Source of the DNA: Verrucomicrobiia bacterium
GTDB taxonomy: Bacteria > Verrucomicrobiota > Verrucomicrobiia > Limisphaerales > Pedosphaeraceae
Reading direction: 5' to 3'
Length of the DNA stretch: 64,000 nucleotides
Assembly (NCBI GenBank): GCA_036268055.1
Contig: DATAUW010000001.1
Coordinates: 124,001-188,000 of the forward strand
The notes under the pieces are model-generated. The model was given only the letters and a program-made list of their open reading frames with translations. It ran no database searches and had not been told where the DNA came from. Positions 1 to 10,162 of this stretch are shown one piece after another (positions within the stretch are counted from its first letter, which is position 1; each line of letters starts with the position of its first letter). A program made the translations under genes and the position numbers.

Positions 1-3000
1 AAGCTTCCGAACCCGTCCCTAGTTTCGCCGCCATGGGAATCAACCCGATCAGCGTCGCCAGCGAAGTCATCAGCACTGGACGCAACCGCACGCGGCACGC
101 TGTGGCTACCGCTTCACGCAACGGCATCCCATCCGCCCGCAGGCGATGAGTAAATTCCACGATGAGAATACTGTTGGAAACCACGATGCCCACCATCATC
201 ACCACGCCCATCAACGACATCACGTTCAGCGTCGTCCCCGTGAGCAGCATGATCAACAACGCGCCGGTGAGCCCGGTCGGAACCGCCAACAAAATCAGCG
301 AAGGGTCAACGAACGATTTGAATTGCGCGACCAGAATTAAATAAACCAGCGCCACGGACAAAATCAATCCCAACCCAAACTTTTGAAAGGACGCATACAT
401 GCTCTCGACCTGCCCGCGCAAGTTGATGCGCACACCGGTCGGCAGATGAGTGTCCTTCATGATCTTATCAATCCCGCGCGTCACTATGCCCAGGTCTTCT
501 CCCTTGGTCGAAACATACACGTCAATCACGCGGCCCAGTTGGTAATGGTCCACTTCGGTCGGCGAATCAATCTGATGAATCTTCACCACCGAATCGAGCC
601 GCGTGGCGTCTTTGAATTTCGGCCCGCGAATCGGAATGGCGCGCAGGCCTTCCAAATCCTTCACCTCGTTCTCGGGAAATTGCACCGTGAGCATGTATTC
701 ATTGCCGCTGCGCGGGTCCACCCAAAAGCTCGGCGCGATCATGCCGTCGGAATTCACCGCCGTGACCACATTGTCCATCACTTCTTTCGACGACAAGCCC
801 AGTTCACCCGCGCGATAACGATCCACGTCGAGTTGCAGCGCAGGATAATCCAGGTCCTGCGGAATCAAGACATCGCTTACGCCCGGCAATTTTTTGACCT
901 CCGCCGCGATTTCCTGCGCGGTCTTGTAAGAGTCGGCGAGCTTCGAGCCGCGGACTTGAATATCAATCGGCGCGGGCAAGCCCAGGTTCAACACCGCATC
1001 CACCAAACCACCTGACTGAAAATACGTGCTGAGTTCCGGCACTTCCACATTCAACTTTTTGCGCACGCGTTCCATGTATTCATAGCTGCCGACGCGATGG
1101 CCTTCCTTGAGGCTCGTTTGCACGAAGGCGGTGTGCTGTCCCGAGTTTGGCGTGTAGATCGCGGAGAAATCCGGCGTGATGCCGATGTTCGCAACGACCA
1201 CATCCAGGTCATTCGTGTTCACCACTTCGCGCACGACTTTCTCCACTTTCTCGACCAGTTGCTTTGTTACTTCGAGCCGCGTGCCGGTGGGCGCTTTTAG
1301 ATTAACGACGAATTGGCCGGGGTCAGTCCGCGGAAAATAGGAAAGCCCCATCCACGGCATCAGCGCGAGGCTGAGAACAAAAATTCCCGTGATGCCAACC
1401 ACCGTCGCCACGGGCCGCAACAACGACCGGTTCAACACGCGCCCATAATCATCCAGCATGCGGTTGAATTTATCGTTGAACCACGCGTTGAAACGTCCGC
1501 CCCACGAGCGTGGTTTTTCGGACGTGGCGCCGTGACCGGCGTGGCCCTTGATGTACCTCGCGCAAAAAAGTGGCACGACCGTCATCGCCACGAAATACGA
1601 CGCAAACAAGGACAACACCACCGCAAGCGCAAGCGCGCTGAAAAGATAACGGCTCGCGCCATAGAGAAATGTGACCGGAAAGAAAACGACGACCGTCGTG
1701 AGCGTCGCCGCAAGCACGGGCAATGCGACTTCCTCGCCGCCCTTCTCGGCCGCGACGGCCGGCGTCTCGCCATGTTCGAGATGCCGGAAAATATTTTCGA
1801 GCACGACCACCGAATTATCAATCAAGCGCGAGAATGCCAGGGCGAGTCCGCCTAGCACCATCGAGTTCACCGTATTCCCGCCCATGTAAAGCGCGATGAA
1901 CGCCGCCAGTGCCGAAAGCGGAATGGAAAGGAAAACGGCCACCGTCGCGCGCATGCTTCCCAGAAAAACCAGAATCATCAATCCCGTCAGCACCAATCCG
2001 ATCGCGCCTTCATGCAGCAAATTTTCAATCGCCGTCTTCACGAACACGGATTGATCGAACACCACTTTCGTGACCAATCCCTTTGGCAGATCCACGAGAT
2101 GCGCGATGGCGTCCTTGATGCCGTTGACCACGGAGATGGTGTTGGCATCGCCGCCCTGCTTCATGATCGGAAGATAAACCGAATCCTGCCCGTCCACGCG
2201 CACGACATTGTATTGAATCCACGAAGCGTCCACCGCATGGCCGACGTCGCCCACCATCACCGCGGCGTTGCCGACAGTTTTCAACGGCACATGATTGAGC
2301 GCGTCCATGTCCGGCACCTGGCTGTTGGAATACAGATTGTAATCGCGCGTGCCGATGCGCACGTCGCCCGCCGGCAGGATCAAATTGGAATCATTCACCG
2401 CGCGCACGATGTCCATCACGCTCAGTTGATGCGCCTCAAGTTTCAGCGGGTCCACATACACCATGATTTGCCGGTAGCGACCACCGAACGGCTGCGGCAC
2501 CGACGAGCCGGGCACGCTGGCGATTTGATTGCGCACGGTGTATTGGCCAGTGTCGCGAAGTTGCGCCTCGGTCATGCCTTCGCCTTTCAATGTGATCAGG
2601 CAAACCGGCAAACTCGAAGCGTCGAACTTCAACACCACCGGCGGCAAAGTCCCCGGCGGCAAACGGCGCAAGTCGGCGGCGGCAAGATTCGCGATGGTGG
2701 TGGCCGCCGCATCGGCGTCCGTGCCGGGTTGAAAATAAACCTTGATCAAACTCACGCCCGGCAGCGAGCGCGACTCGATATGATTGATGCCGCTGCCCAA
2801 AGTGAAGAACCGCTCGAATGGCCCGGTGATGTCGGTTTCAATTTGTTCCGGCGGCATGCCGGAATAAAATGTCGCCACCACCACCACGGGAATTTTCACC
2901 GCCGGAAACAAATCCACCGGCATGCGCACGAGGCTCGTGATTCCAATGACGCAGGTGATCAGGCAAATGACGATGATGAAATAAGGATAGCGAAGGGCAA

Positions 3001-3010
3001 ATTTTGTCAT
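1..3010 (-). CDS. RND-family efflux transporter permease (3' end beyond window)
   Basis: Inner-membrane, proton-driven pump subunit of a tripartite RND exporter; substrate unknown. The frame is open for 1003 codons from an ATG at 3010 to the window edge, so only the last few dozen residues are missing (family about 1020-1060). The N-terminus shows the usual first membrane helix followed by a long periplasmic porter domain, and TM4 carries the family segment LIDNSVVVLENI near residues 396-407. AcrB-type pumps have two adjacent aspartates there; this protein has D398-N399, so one proton-relay carboxylate is replaced by Asn. The adaptor gene lies just upstream with a 20-bp gap, making an operon. 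HAE1-like is more likely than a heavy-metal exporter, but this is not settled. Confidence 0.93.
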   Translation of the reverse strand, partial: MTKFALRYPYFIIVICLITCVIGITSLVRMPVDLFPAVKIPVVVVATFYSGMPPEQIETDITGPFERFFTLGSGINHIESRSLPGVSLIKVYFQPGTDADAAATTIANLAAADLRRLPPGTLPPVVLKFDASSLPVCLITLKGEGMTEAQLRDTGQYTVRNQIASVPGSSVPQPFGGRYRQIMVYVDPLKLEAHQLSVMDIVRAVNDSNLILPAGDVRIGTRDYNLYSNSQVPDMDALNHVPLKTVGNAAVMVGDVGHAVDASWIQYNVVRVDGQDSVYLPIMKQGGDANTISVVNGIKDAIAHLVDLPKGLVTKVVFDQSVFVKTAIENLLHEGAIGLVLTGLMILVFLGSMRATVAVFLSIPLSALAAFIALYMGGNTVNSMVLGGLALAFSRLIDNSVVVLENIFRHLEHGETPAVAAEKGGEEVALPVLAATLTTVVVFFPVTFLYGASRYLFSALALAVVLSLFASYFVAMTVVPLFCARYIKGHAGHGATSEKPRSWGGRFNAWFNDKFNRMLDDYGRVLNRSLLRPVATVVGITGIFVLSLALMPWMGLSYFPRTDPGQFVVNLKAPTGTRLEVTKQLVEKVEKVVREVVNTNDLDVVVANIGITPDFSAIYTPNSGQHTAFVQTSLKEGHRVGSYEYMERVRKKLNVEVPELSTYFQSGGLVDAVLNLGLPAPIDIQVRGSKLADSYKTAQEIAAEVKKLPGVSDVLIPQDLDYPALQLDVDRYRAGELGLSSKEVMDNVVTAVNSDGMIAPSFWVDPRSGNEYMLTVQFPENEVKDLEGLRAIPIRGPKFKDATRLDSVVKIHQIDSPTEVDHYQLGRVIDVYVSTKGEDLGIVTRGIDKIMKDTHLPTGVRINLRGQVESMYASFQKFGLGLILSVALVYLILVAQFKSFVDPSLILLAVPTGLTGALLIMLLTGTTLNVMSLMGVVMMVGIVVSNSILIVEFTHRLRADGMPLREAVATACRVRLRPVLMTSLATLIGLIPMAAKLGTGSEA

Positions 3011-3030
3011 GATGGTTCCGGTAAGATTCC

Positions 3031-4287
3031 CTATTGCACCGCGCCCAACTCCACCACCTTCGGCTGCACTTTCTGGCCCACTTTGATTTGGCCGCGGCTG
3101 CCAATCATCACGAGTTGATTTTCATTGAGGCCCGCGACGACCTCAATTTTATTCGCGGTTTCCAAGCCGAGCGTGACCGGGCGTTCCTCCACTTGATTGT
3201 CGCCGTCCAGAACGAACACCGTCGGCGCTTTCCGATTGGCGATGGCGCCAATCGGCACAGCCAGCACGTTCTCGCGGCGATCGAGCGTAAGATTCGCCGT
3301 GGCATAAATTCCCGGCGTCAACGAAAGGTCGGCGTTGGTCACATCCACTTCCGCCTCCATCGTGCGCGTCTCGGAATTCACCTTGCGGGTGAAACGCGAA
3401 ATTTTTCCGGAAATATCCTTGCCCAGCGCCGGCAGATGAATTTCCACTGGATCACCAACCCTGATCTTCTCCACGTAGGAAACCGAAACCGGAAAATCCA
3501 AACGCAGCCGGTCGTTTTGCGAGAGGCGCACCAGCGGCATCGCCGTCGCGCTCGGAGTAACACCACCCTGCACCAGCGCGCCTTCGTCCGCATAGCGTTT
3601 GGTGATGACACCCGCAAATGGCGCAGTGATTTTGCAATAATCCAATCTCGCATTGAGCTTGTCCACCTCGGCTTTGGCGACGGCCACTTCCTCCTTGGCG
3701 GCGGCAAGCGTGGCGTCCGCGGCGCTGTCGCGTTCCAACGCGGTATCCAAATCCTGTTGAGCCACGAGATTGGGATGAGATTTGTTCACCTCGCCCAAAC
3801 GCGTGTAAGCAAGATGCGCATCATCGTAAGCAGCAGAAGCGCTTTTGATTTGTTTTTCCGCGCGCGTCTGTTGCGCCTGGGCGTGTTCGATGTCTTCTTT
3901 AAGCTCGGGAATTTCCAGCGTCGCCAGCAGTTGGCCTTGCTTGACCACGTCGCCGATATCCACGTTGATGCTTTGCACAAAGCCCGCGACCTTCGCGTGC
4001 AAATCAATTTCCTGGTACGGCCTGAACTCCGCCTCGAACGATTCAGCCTGCGACAAATTTTCGCGCGCCACTCGCGCAACGGCGACACTGACCGGCGCAG
4101 CCGATTGGCTGGTCCGAGTATAGGAGTGGCGCGAAGTCAGCAGCAGCAGACACGCAACGGCAATCACCAGAATGGTAATGATCCTCCAGTTGAAAAGACG
4201 GGACATCTTCGGTGGTGGCGCGTCCTCGTCCACGAACGGTTCGCTTGGCGGGACGGGATTTGACTGTGGTTCTTTGTTCGATTCCAT
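3031..4287 (-). CDS. RND efflux periplasmic adaptor (membrane fusion protein)
   Basis: 418-residue HlyD/AcrA-type adaptor that links the inner-membrane pump to an outer-membrane channel. Residues 1-30 are polar and Pro-rich, and a single membrane anchor spans about residues 33-50 (ITILVIAVACLLLL). The split biotinyl-lipoyl domain (AKVAGFVQSINVDIGDVVKQ, and later ITAPFAGVITKR) flanks a coiled-coil hairpin; beta-barrel and membrane-proximal domains follow. The start is ATG at 4287. The permease follows after 20 bp. No outer-membrane factor is encoded beside it; the one at 23.3 kb belongs to a different exporter but could be shared. No regulator gene is visible upstream. Confidence 0.93.
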   Translation of the reverse strand: MESNKEPQSNPVPPSEPFVDEDAPPPKMSRLFNWRIITILVIAVACLLLLTSRHSYTRTSQSAAPVSVAVARVARENLSQAESFEAEFRPYQEIDLHAKVAGFVQSINVDIGDVVKQGQLLATLEIPELKEDIEHAQAQQTRAEKQIKSASAAYDDAHLAYTRLGEVNKSHPNLVAQQDLDTALERDSAADATLAAAKEEVAVAKAEVDKLNARLDYCKITAPFAGVITKRYADEGALVQGGVTPSATAMPLVRLSQNDRLRLDFPVSVSYVEKIRVGDPVEIHLPALGKDISGKISRFTRKVNSETRTMEAEVDVTNADLSLTPGIYATANLTLDRRENVLAVPIGAIANRKAPTVFVLDGDNQVEERPVTLGLETANKIEVVAGLNENQLVMIGSRGQIKVGQKVQPKVVELGAVQ

Positions 4288-4450
4288 ATATAGACCCTAT
4301 CCATTCGACCAAGCGGACATTAGGGGTTGATGAAGCGAACATTAAAATTGATTCAGAATCGGGATTTGTCCAATGATTTTGGCGTTTTAAAGGGCAAACC
4401 GCCCTTGCGAAAGGCGTATTGGTTCCACACTGAAGAAGACGGCGAAAGCC

Positions 4451-5359
4451 TTATGCTTCAAACAACGCCTGCGCGTACTGTTTGGCATCAAACGGTTGCA
4501 AGTCGTCCGCCTGTTCGCCAAGGCCAATGAATTTAATCGGCAAGCCCAGTTCCTTTTGAATCGCCACCACCATGCCGCCTTTGCTCGTGCCGTCGAGCTT
4601 CGTCACCACCAATCCGGTCAGCGGCACCGTCTTGTGAAATTCGCGCGCCTGCGTCAGCGCATTCATGCCGGTCGTGGCATCGAGCACCAAAAGAACCTCG
4701 TGCGGCGCACCGGGAAGTTGCTTCGCCATGACGCGATGCAACTTCTGTAACTCCTGCATCAAATTGTGCTTCGTATGCAAACGTCCCGCGGTGTCCACGA
4801 ACAAATAATTCGCGTGCCGCGCCGTCGCGGCGGTGATGGCGTCATGCGCGACCGAAGCGGGATCGGCTTTGTCCGCGCCCGCGACGACTGGCACTTTCAA
4901 CCGCTGCCCCCACAATTTTAATTGCTCAATCGCCGCCGCGCGAAACGTATCGCACGCCGCGAGCACCGCCGTTTCGCCGCGCAGTTGAATCATGTGCGCC
5001 ATCTTCGCCGAGGTGGTCGTCTTGCCCGTGCCGTTCACGCCGACGACCGATACGACCGTCAACCCGGGAGCGCGATGCAACGCTGCGTTACTGGAGGAAA
5101 GACTTTTTTCCACTTCGCTGCTCGCAATCGCAAAGACATCCATGCCCGCGTCGCCCTGAGTTTCGTAAGCCTTCTTCACGGCGGCGACAATTTGATTCGT
5201 CATCGCCATGCCGAGATCCGCGGCGATCAATGCCGCTTCAAGTTCTTCAATGCCGCCCGACGTCAGCCTCGGCGAACGCGTGACGATGCGTTTGATTTCA
5301 TGTGTGAGCTTGGCTTGCGTTTTTTGCAGGCCCGCCTTGAATTTTTCGAAGAAGCCCAT
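4451..5359 (-). CDS. ftsY: Signal recognition particle receptor FtsY
   Basis: SRP receptor GTPase that docks ribosome-SRP complexes at the inner membrane for co-translational insertion. At 302 residues it is the short form: an N domain of about 85 residues and a G domain, without the long acidic A domain of E. coli FtsY. Motifs are G1 GVNGTGKTTTSAKMA, DTFRAAAIEQL, the G3 VDTAGRLHTK, and G4 TKLDGTSKGG. The ATG at 5359 lies 1 bp after the stop of the PHP gene, so the two are co-transcribed and probably coupled. The product should sit on the cytoplasmic face of the membrane. Confidence 0.97.
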   Translation of the reverse strand: MGFFEKFKAGLQKTQAKLTHEIKRIVTRSPRLTSGGIEELEAALIAADLGMAMTNQIVAAVKKAYETQGDAGMDVFAIASSEVEKSLSSSNAALHRAPGLTVVSVVGVNGTGKTTTSAKMAHMIQLRGETAVLAACDTFRAAAIEQLKLWGQRLKVPVVAGADKADPASVAHDAITAATARHANYLFVDTAGRLHTKHNLMQELQKLHRVMAKQLPGAPHEVLLVLDATTGMNALTQAREFHKTVPLTGLVVTKLDGTSKGGMVVAIQKELGLPIKFIGLGEQADDLQPFDAKQYAQALFEA

Positions 5360-5360
5360 G

Positions 5361-6221
5361 TTATTGCGAACCGCGCGCGGCGGCGGACGCAGCCAATTTC
5401 GCCCGCTGCTCAGCCGCTTTTTCTTTCAATTTAACGACGTGCTGATACGGCAGTTTGATCGAACCGATAAGCGGACGTCCCTTATTCATGCCGTGGCAAT
5501 CCGAGCCGCCGGTCACGAGCAAATGATATTTATCGGCCATCTGCAAATAATGATTCGCCGTCGCGGAAGAATGCCGGGAGTGAAAACATTCGATGCCGTC
5601 CAACCCGCTCGCCACCATATCGGGAATAATTTCGTCGGACCGATTCAGCCCCGGATGCGCCATCACTGCCACGCCGCCCGCCTGATGCACCAGCGCAATC
5701 GCATCCGTCGCGGACATCTTCACTTTCGGAACCCACGCGGGGCGATTCATTTTCAAAAAACGATCAAAGGCTTCGTCAAGGTTCGCGCAAAAACCGGCCT
5801 GCACTAAAGCGCGCGCGACATGCGGACGCCCGGGCGATCGGCAATTCGCGATCTTAAATACCGCTTCAGCCTGCAACGGGACATTTAATTGGTTCAACCG
5901 CTCGACCATTTCGCGAATGCGATTTTGCCGCACGAGTTGAAACCGATTTATTTCGGTCAGCAATTTTTGATTGTCGAGATCAAGGCAATAACCCAGCAGG
6001 TGCAGTTCGATGCCATTGGTTTCGGCGGTCAATTCCGTTCCCGGAATAAATTCGATGCCCTGCGACTCGCAAGCCACGGTCATGCGCGCGCAACCTTCGA
6101 CGGTGTCATGGTCGGTCAAGGCCATCGCCGCAAGTTCATAGCGTTTGCCTTCGGCGGCCAATTCCTCCGGCGTGTAAGTGCCGTCGGAAAAATTCGTGTG
6201 CAAATGAAGATCAGCGAACAT
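5361..6221 (-). CDS. PHP-domain phosphoesterase (RNase AM/YciV-like)
   Basis: 286-residue protein of the PHP superfamily, closest in layout to the TrpH/YciV family (in E. coli, RNase AM, a 5'-3' exonuclease on short RNAs and on rRNA 5' ends). The metal-binding pattern is clear: DLHLHTNFSDG at the N-terminus, ALTDHDTVEGC around residue 40, then GTELTAE, a middle AHPG and a C-terminal TGGSDCHG. It sits between nusB (44-bp gap) and ftsY (1-bp gap), an RNA/translation context that fits an RNA-processing role. The exact substrate is inferred from the family, not shown. Confidence 0.9.
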   Translation of the reverse strand: MFADLHLHTNFSDGTYTPEELAAEGKRYELAAMALTDHDTVEGCARMTVACESQGIEFIPGTELTAETNGIELHLLGYCLDLDNQKLLTEINRFQLVRQNRIREMVERLNQLNVPLQAEAVFKIANCRSPGRPHVARALVQAGFCANLDEAFDRFLKMNRPAWVPKVKMSATDAIALVHQAGGVAVMAHPGLNRSDEIIPDMVASGLDGIECFHSRHSSATANHYLQMADKYHLLVTGGSDCHGMNKGRPLIGSIKLPYQHVVKLKEKAAEQRAKLAASAAARGSQ

Positions 6222-6265
6222 CTAAAATTTTGGTTTGCGGCTGGCGATGGAACATTGGGCGCGGC

Positions 6266-6766
6266 TCATTTGACGATGCGCGCCGGACGCATGAGGCCTT
6301 CCTTCACCTTGTCGAGGATGCCATTGACGAATTTGCCGCTGTCCTGCGTGGAAAATTTTTTGGCGATGTCCACCGCTTCGTTGATGCTCACCACCGGCGG
6401 GATGTCGTCACGATGCAGCATTTCAAAAATCGCCAGCCGCAAAATATTCCGGTCCACCGCCGCGATGCGGTGCAAATCCCAATTCTGCGCGTGCTTCTTG
6501 ATGAGTTCATCGGACTCACTGCGATGCTCCAATGTGCCGCGAATCAGCGGATCGGCGAACAACCGCACCGCCGCCTCTTCGACCGTGGGCGCGGGCAGTT
6601 CAACTTTTTCACCCCAAGTGGCGTCAGCCTTGTCCTCCGCGATTGCCGCGGTGCGCTGCGAGTTCCAGAAATGGTCCAGCGCGTCATCCAGCTTTTCGGC
6701 TGGATTCAAATCGTACTGAAATAAAAATTGCACGGCGCGTTCGCGCGCCTCACGTCGCTTGCCCAT
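6266..6766 (-). CDS. nusB: Transcription antitermination factor NusB
   Basis: 166-residue all-helical NusB, which pairs with NusE (ribosomal protein S10) on boxA RNA to support antitermination, notably in rRNA operons. The start MGKRREARERAVQFLFQYD and the C-terminal stretch INEAVDIAKKFSTQDSGKFV match the family. It is about 25 residues longer than E. coli NusB because of an insert around residues 30-60. It is the first gene of the nusB-PHP-ftsY group. The usual partner ribH is not upstream; 195 bp without a gene separates it from the heme protein. Confidence 0.95.
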   Translation of the reverse strand: MGKRREARERAVQFLFQYDLNPAEKLDDALDHFWNSQRTAAIAEDKADATWGEKVELPAPTVEEAAVRLFADPLIRGTLEHRSESDELIKKHAQNWDLHRIAAVDRNILRLAIFEMLHRDDIPPVVSINEAVDIAKKFSTQDSGKFVNGILDKVKEGLMRPARIVK

Positions 6767-6961
6767 AAATCCAATGATGACGGAGAAAGTCCGTTTGGGA
6801 AAAGGAAATTTTCAAGCCGCAGCCGTTGCCGCGCTGAACATCGTTTAAATCAATGACGCGCCGAACTTTTTTCGATTAACGGCTTCCACGCTTCGCGCAG
6901 TAACGTCACGACGGTGAACCTACACCAGACCACCACGTTTCGCCAGTGACCGGTTCGCGGG

Positions 6962-9853
6962 CTATTGCGCTCCGTTCGTCGTGATGAACTCCAACAGGTC
7001 GGCCATGTCCTGCTGGCTCAATCCCGCCTGAAGGCCGGACGGCATGCCGGAAAGTCCCAGGCTGTTTTGAACCATATTATTCGCGCGCCCAACCGTGCGC
7101 TCGACGCCGTTCGGATCTATCAACGTCGTGCTGCGCGTATCTTCGCGGGCAATAAAACCCATGACCGCCTGGCGATCACTCGTCTCGATGACAACTTCAG
7201 GATGCGCTGGATTAGCCTCGCGGTTCGGATCAAGTGTCTTTATCAGCAACACTTCCTTGCTCAAGTGCGATGCCGCATCAAGACTGACGCCAATGAGTTT
7301 TCCCTGTCCCGCAAGTTGATGGCACGCCGCGCAACGCGCCTCATAAATTCTCCGCCCGCGTTCGGCGCTGCCCGGCAATCGCAACGCCGTCTGATATTCA
7401 TTCACCACTGCCGCGCGTGAAGCCGTCGGTTCTTTGCCGTACACCGCGACCGTTGACTCGTGAACCGGCTTGTCATCGTAATCGAACAAAAATCGTATCT
7501 GCAGCGGCGTTAGTTCCGTTGTGGGAATATAACCTGCCTGAAGTGAAGAAACCAATGCCGTCATGTGAGTGTAGCGCGAAAGATAATACATCATGACCTC
7601 GCTGCGCACTTGCGGTCGTAAGCTCGGCCATTCATTCACCAACCCGCCACTCAGGCGCGCGTCCACATTGGTGACCGAGCACAACAAACGCAACGCCGCT
7701 ATCCGCGCCGAGTCCGCCGTGTTCATATCGAGCACGAGATTTTCCGCGCGAATATAAAGCGCGGTGAACACGCCACCGGCATCGGCAGTAGTCAAAGATT
7801 CGTTCGCGCGTTGCAATGAATTTTCGAGCGCCAGCGCGAGCGTGAAGGCCACTTGCGGTTCAGGAACATTTCGCAGGCTGTTCAAGACCTGGTTCACTTC
7901 CGCGCGGCGATTTTCCTGGCCAACAATCCCCAGCACCGACTTCAAAAATTCCTGGCCGTTCGGGTCGTTGCGAAAATTCGCATCAGATACCAGCACGCTA
8001 AACATCTCCGCCGCGCCCTCATTCAGCCCGCTCAACACCGCCGCTTGCAGCCAGCGGCTTTTCACATCAGTGCGGATGATTTGCGCGAGCGTTTGCACGC
8101 GTTCGGTCTGGTGGATTTGGGCAAGAAACAAAGCAAATTGATAACGCACGCGCGGCGACGGATCGGCGGCGAGCGGCGCAAGCTGGTCCCACAATTTCTC
8201 AGGGATCAATCCGCTGGGCGCGATGAATCTCGCGGCGGTCAACACCCCTTGTTCGCGCACGCCTTCGTACGGATCACTGAGTGCCTTGGCGGTGTGCGGC
8301 TCCATCAATGCCTTGCCCGCGCGGCCATCGGCAGTGACTTGCAAGCCGTCCAGAGCCCGTAACGCATGCATTCGCGCCAGCGGCGGCACGGTCATGTCGA
8401 AGAGCAACCGAATCAGTGGAACAATCGCCGTGCGATCCTGCCGTTCAAACAACAATCGCGCGGCGGTATCGCGCTGCCAGCCGTTTGGATGCCGCAGGTT
8501 CAGTACGAGCAAATCTGTCGTGGCCTTCCCAAGTTGTGGTGCTCGCGGTTGTTTGAAGTTGAGCGGCACGATGCGATAGATGCGGCCCGGCGCGGGCCCA
8601 CCGGCGGCGAGAGAATTGGTTTTTCCAGCTTTGCCAGCGGACAATTTTGCGCGAGCGGTCCCGGCGACGTAAAGCGTCCCGTCCGGCGCATTCGCGATGC
8701 ACCGCAGTTGAAACGATTCATCTTTGACGGCGAAAAATTCCCGATCCAGTTCGGTGTCAGGCCGCGACGCCATCCATCCGACTCCGTCGGATTTGAGTTT
8801 ATCGCGATGAATGACATTGCCGCCCGTATCAATCTCGAAAGCATCTCCTGAGAAGTCCGGCGGAAACGCGCTGCCCCGATAAATGACCAGGCTGGTCGCC
8901 GCCGAAAAGCGCATGGCCGTCGCGCCATCGGGATAAAACGCCACCAAATTTTTTCGGTCGGGCGGATAAATGAAACTGTCGGGACCGGTCCCCGCCAGGT
9001 TTTCGACCGGCGGCGGCATTTCAAACCACGGATTACGCGCGGCATTGGCCGGATACATCACGGCCTGCAAATGCTTTCCCGGACTGCTGACGAACGTATG
9101 CCCGGTATTGTCGAACGCCATGCCCGACGGATCGGAACCGCTCTCGGACGTGAGCACAAACGAGCGCGGATCGAAGGCGAAATTTCCATTGCTCAAAATA
9201 ATGGATTGGATTGGCGAACTGCTCGAGATCACATCGCCGCCCGTTCCCGCTGTCGCGGCGTGGATGCGGTTGTCCAATCCCCACGCCAAACCGGTGATCG
9301 TCACATCGCCGCTCGTCCCGTTGGTGGTCTCGCCAAAACTCTTGAACACCTCGCGGCGCACGTCGGCCACGCCATCGCTCGTCGTGTCTTTCAAATATAA
9401 AATTTGCCCGCCCGCCCCCACGAATACGCCACCGCCATAACAAAGGATGCTGGTTGGATTGTACACGTTGGTCGCGTAGAGCGTGTTCGTGTGATAGACG
9501 CCGTTGGTGTCCGCGCCCGATAAAAGACGGATGCGCCCCAGCGAACCTTCACTCGCCTTGCCGGCTTCAAGCACGAACAAGCGGTCGTTCTCGTCAAAAG
9601 TCATCGCCACCGGTTCACTCACCAGCGATTCACCGGCAACGAGTTCAAGACGAAACCCGCGCTCAACATAAAATGCCTTCGCAATTTCCAACTGTCCGGG
9701 AGAAATAACCGCTGTTCGGCGGACAGCATTCGTGGAAGCGACAGTGGTGTTGGTAGCGATGCGAGAAGAATTAGTAAGCGTGGCCGTATTAGTTTGCGCG
9801 ACCGCAAAAAAGCAGGCGATGAACCAAATTACTGCGCACAGGCCGGGCTTCAT
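6962..9853 (-). CDS. Secreted PVC-type heme-binding CxxCH protein with HEAT-like repeats
   Basis: 963 residues from the ATG at 9853, chosen because it starts a clean signal peptide (MKPGLCAVIWFIACFFAVAQ). An in-frame TTG at 9925 would add 24 residues before it. The N-terminal half resembles the membrane-bound dehydrogenase/sugar dehydrogenase propeller (YERG-FRLELVAGE and MAFDNTGHTFVSS segments). The middle is helical and repeat-like (HEAT-type). The C-terminus is a cytochrome c domain with CAACH and a plausible distal Met in GLSGMPSGL. This architecture is typical of Planctomycetota/Verrucomicrobiota secretomes and is expected in the periplasm; redox substrate unknown. ResB/CcsA just upstream could attach its heme. 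Confidence 0.9.
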   Translation of the reverse strand: MKPGLCAVIWFIACFFAVAQTNTATLTNSSRIATNTTVASTNAVRRTAVISPGQLEIAKAFYVERGFRLELVAGESLVSEPVAMTFDENDRLFVLEAGKASEGSLGRIRLLSGADTNGVYHTNTLYATNVYNPTSILCYGGGVFVGAGGQILYLKDTTSDGVADVRREVFKSFGETTNGTSGDVTITGLAWGLDNRIHAATAGTGGDVISSSSPIQSIILSNGNFAFDPRSFVLTSESGSDPSGMAFDNTGHTFVSSPGKHLQAVMYPANAARNPWFEMPPPVENLAGTGPDSFIYPPDRKNLVAFYPDGATAMRFSAATSLVIYRGSAFPPDFSGDAFEIDTGGNVIHRDKLKSDGVGWMASRPDTELDREFFAVKDESFQLRCIANAPDGTLYVAGTARAKLSAGKAGKTNSLAAGGPAPGRIYRIVPLNFKQPRAPQLGKATTDLLVLNLRHPNGWQRDTAARLLFERQDRTAIVPLIRLLFDMTVPPLARMHALRALDGLQVTADGRAGKALMEPHTAKALSDPYEGVREQGVLTAARFIAPSGLIPEKLWDQLAPLAADPSPRVRYQFALFLAQIHQTERVQTLAQIIRTDVKSRWLQAAVLSGLNEGAAEMFSVLVSDANFRNDPNGQEFLKSVLGIVGQENRRAEVNQVLNSLRNVPEPQVAFTLALALENSLQRANESLTTADAGGVFTALYIRAENLVLDMNTADSARIAALRLLCSVTNVDARLSGGLVNEWPSLRPQVRSEVMMYYLSRYTHMTALVSSLQAGYIPTTELTPLQIRFLFDYDDKPVHESTVAVYGKEPTASRAAVVNEYQTALRLPGSAERGRRIYEARCAACHQLAGQGKLIGVSLDAASHLSKEVLLIKTLDPNREANPAHPEVVIETSDRQAVMGFIAREDTRSTTLIDPNGVERTVGRANNMVQNSLGLSGMPSGLQAGLSQQDMADLLEFITTNGAQ

Positions 9854-10162
9854 TATTGATAACATCATACAAAAACTGCCGTTGGCAAAGCCGGAAAATC
9901 CCCATGAATCCGAAAGCCCCTCCAAATAATTTTATAAATAGCCGCACTTATCCGCACTTAAGCGAGCCAACGCGAACTTATCCGAACCATCGTCCGCTTG
10001 AGCTTGCCCCTGATCGGTTGGACTGGCGTTTTGTGATCATTCATAGTGGAAACCACTTGGCCGATGTCAAAGAATACAACTCCTTTCAATGCCAGGAAGC
10101 TATCACACGTCCAAGCGGCGCGCAACCGGTCGAACTTCAAACAAATATACTTTCCGCCGTTA
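9854..10162. other. Intergenic region with short ACTTATCCG repeats
   Basis: 309 bp without a convincing gene, between the end of ccsA and the heme-protein start. It holds irregular copies of a 9-10 bp unit: two at 9942-9960 (CGCACTTA and TCCGCACTTA) and one at 9973-9988 (GAACTTATCCGAACC). An AT-rich stretch at 9926-9940 reads TATAAAATTAT on the minus strand and could hold the -10 of the heme-protein gene. I could not place a matching -35. Short open frames here look like noise. Confidence 0.4.

Noticed and set aside
2012-4263. Long plus-strand ORFs opposite the RND genes
   Set aside because: Arg/His-rich translations opposite clear RND permease and adaptor frames.
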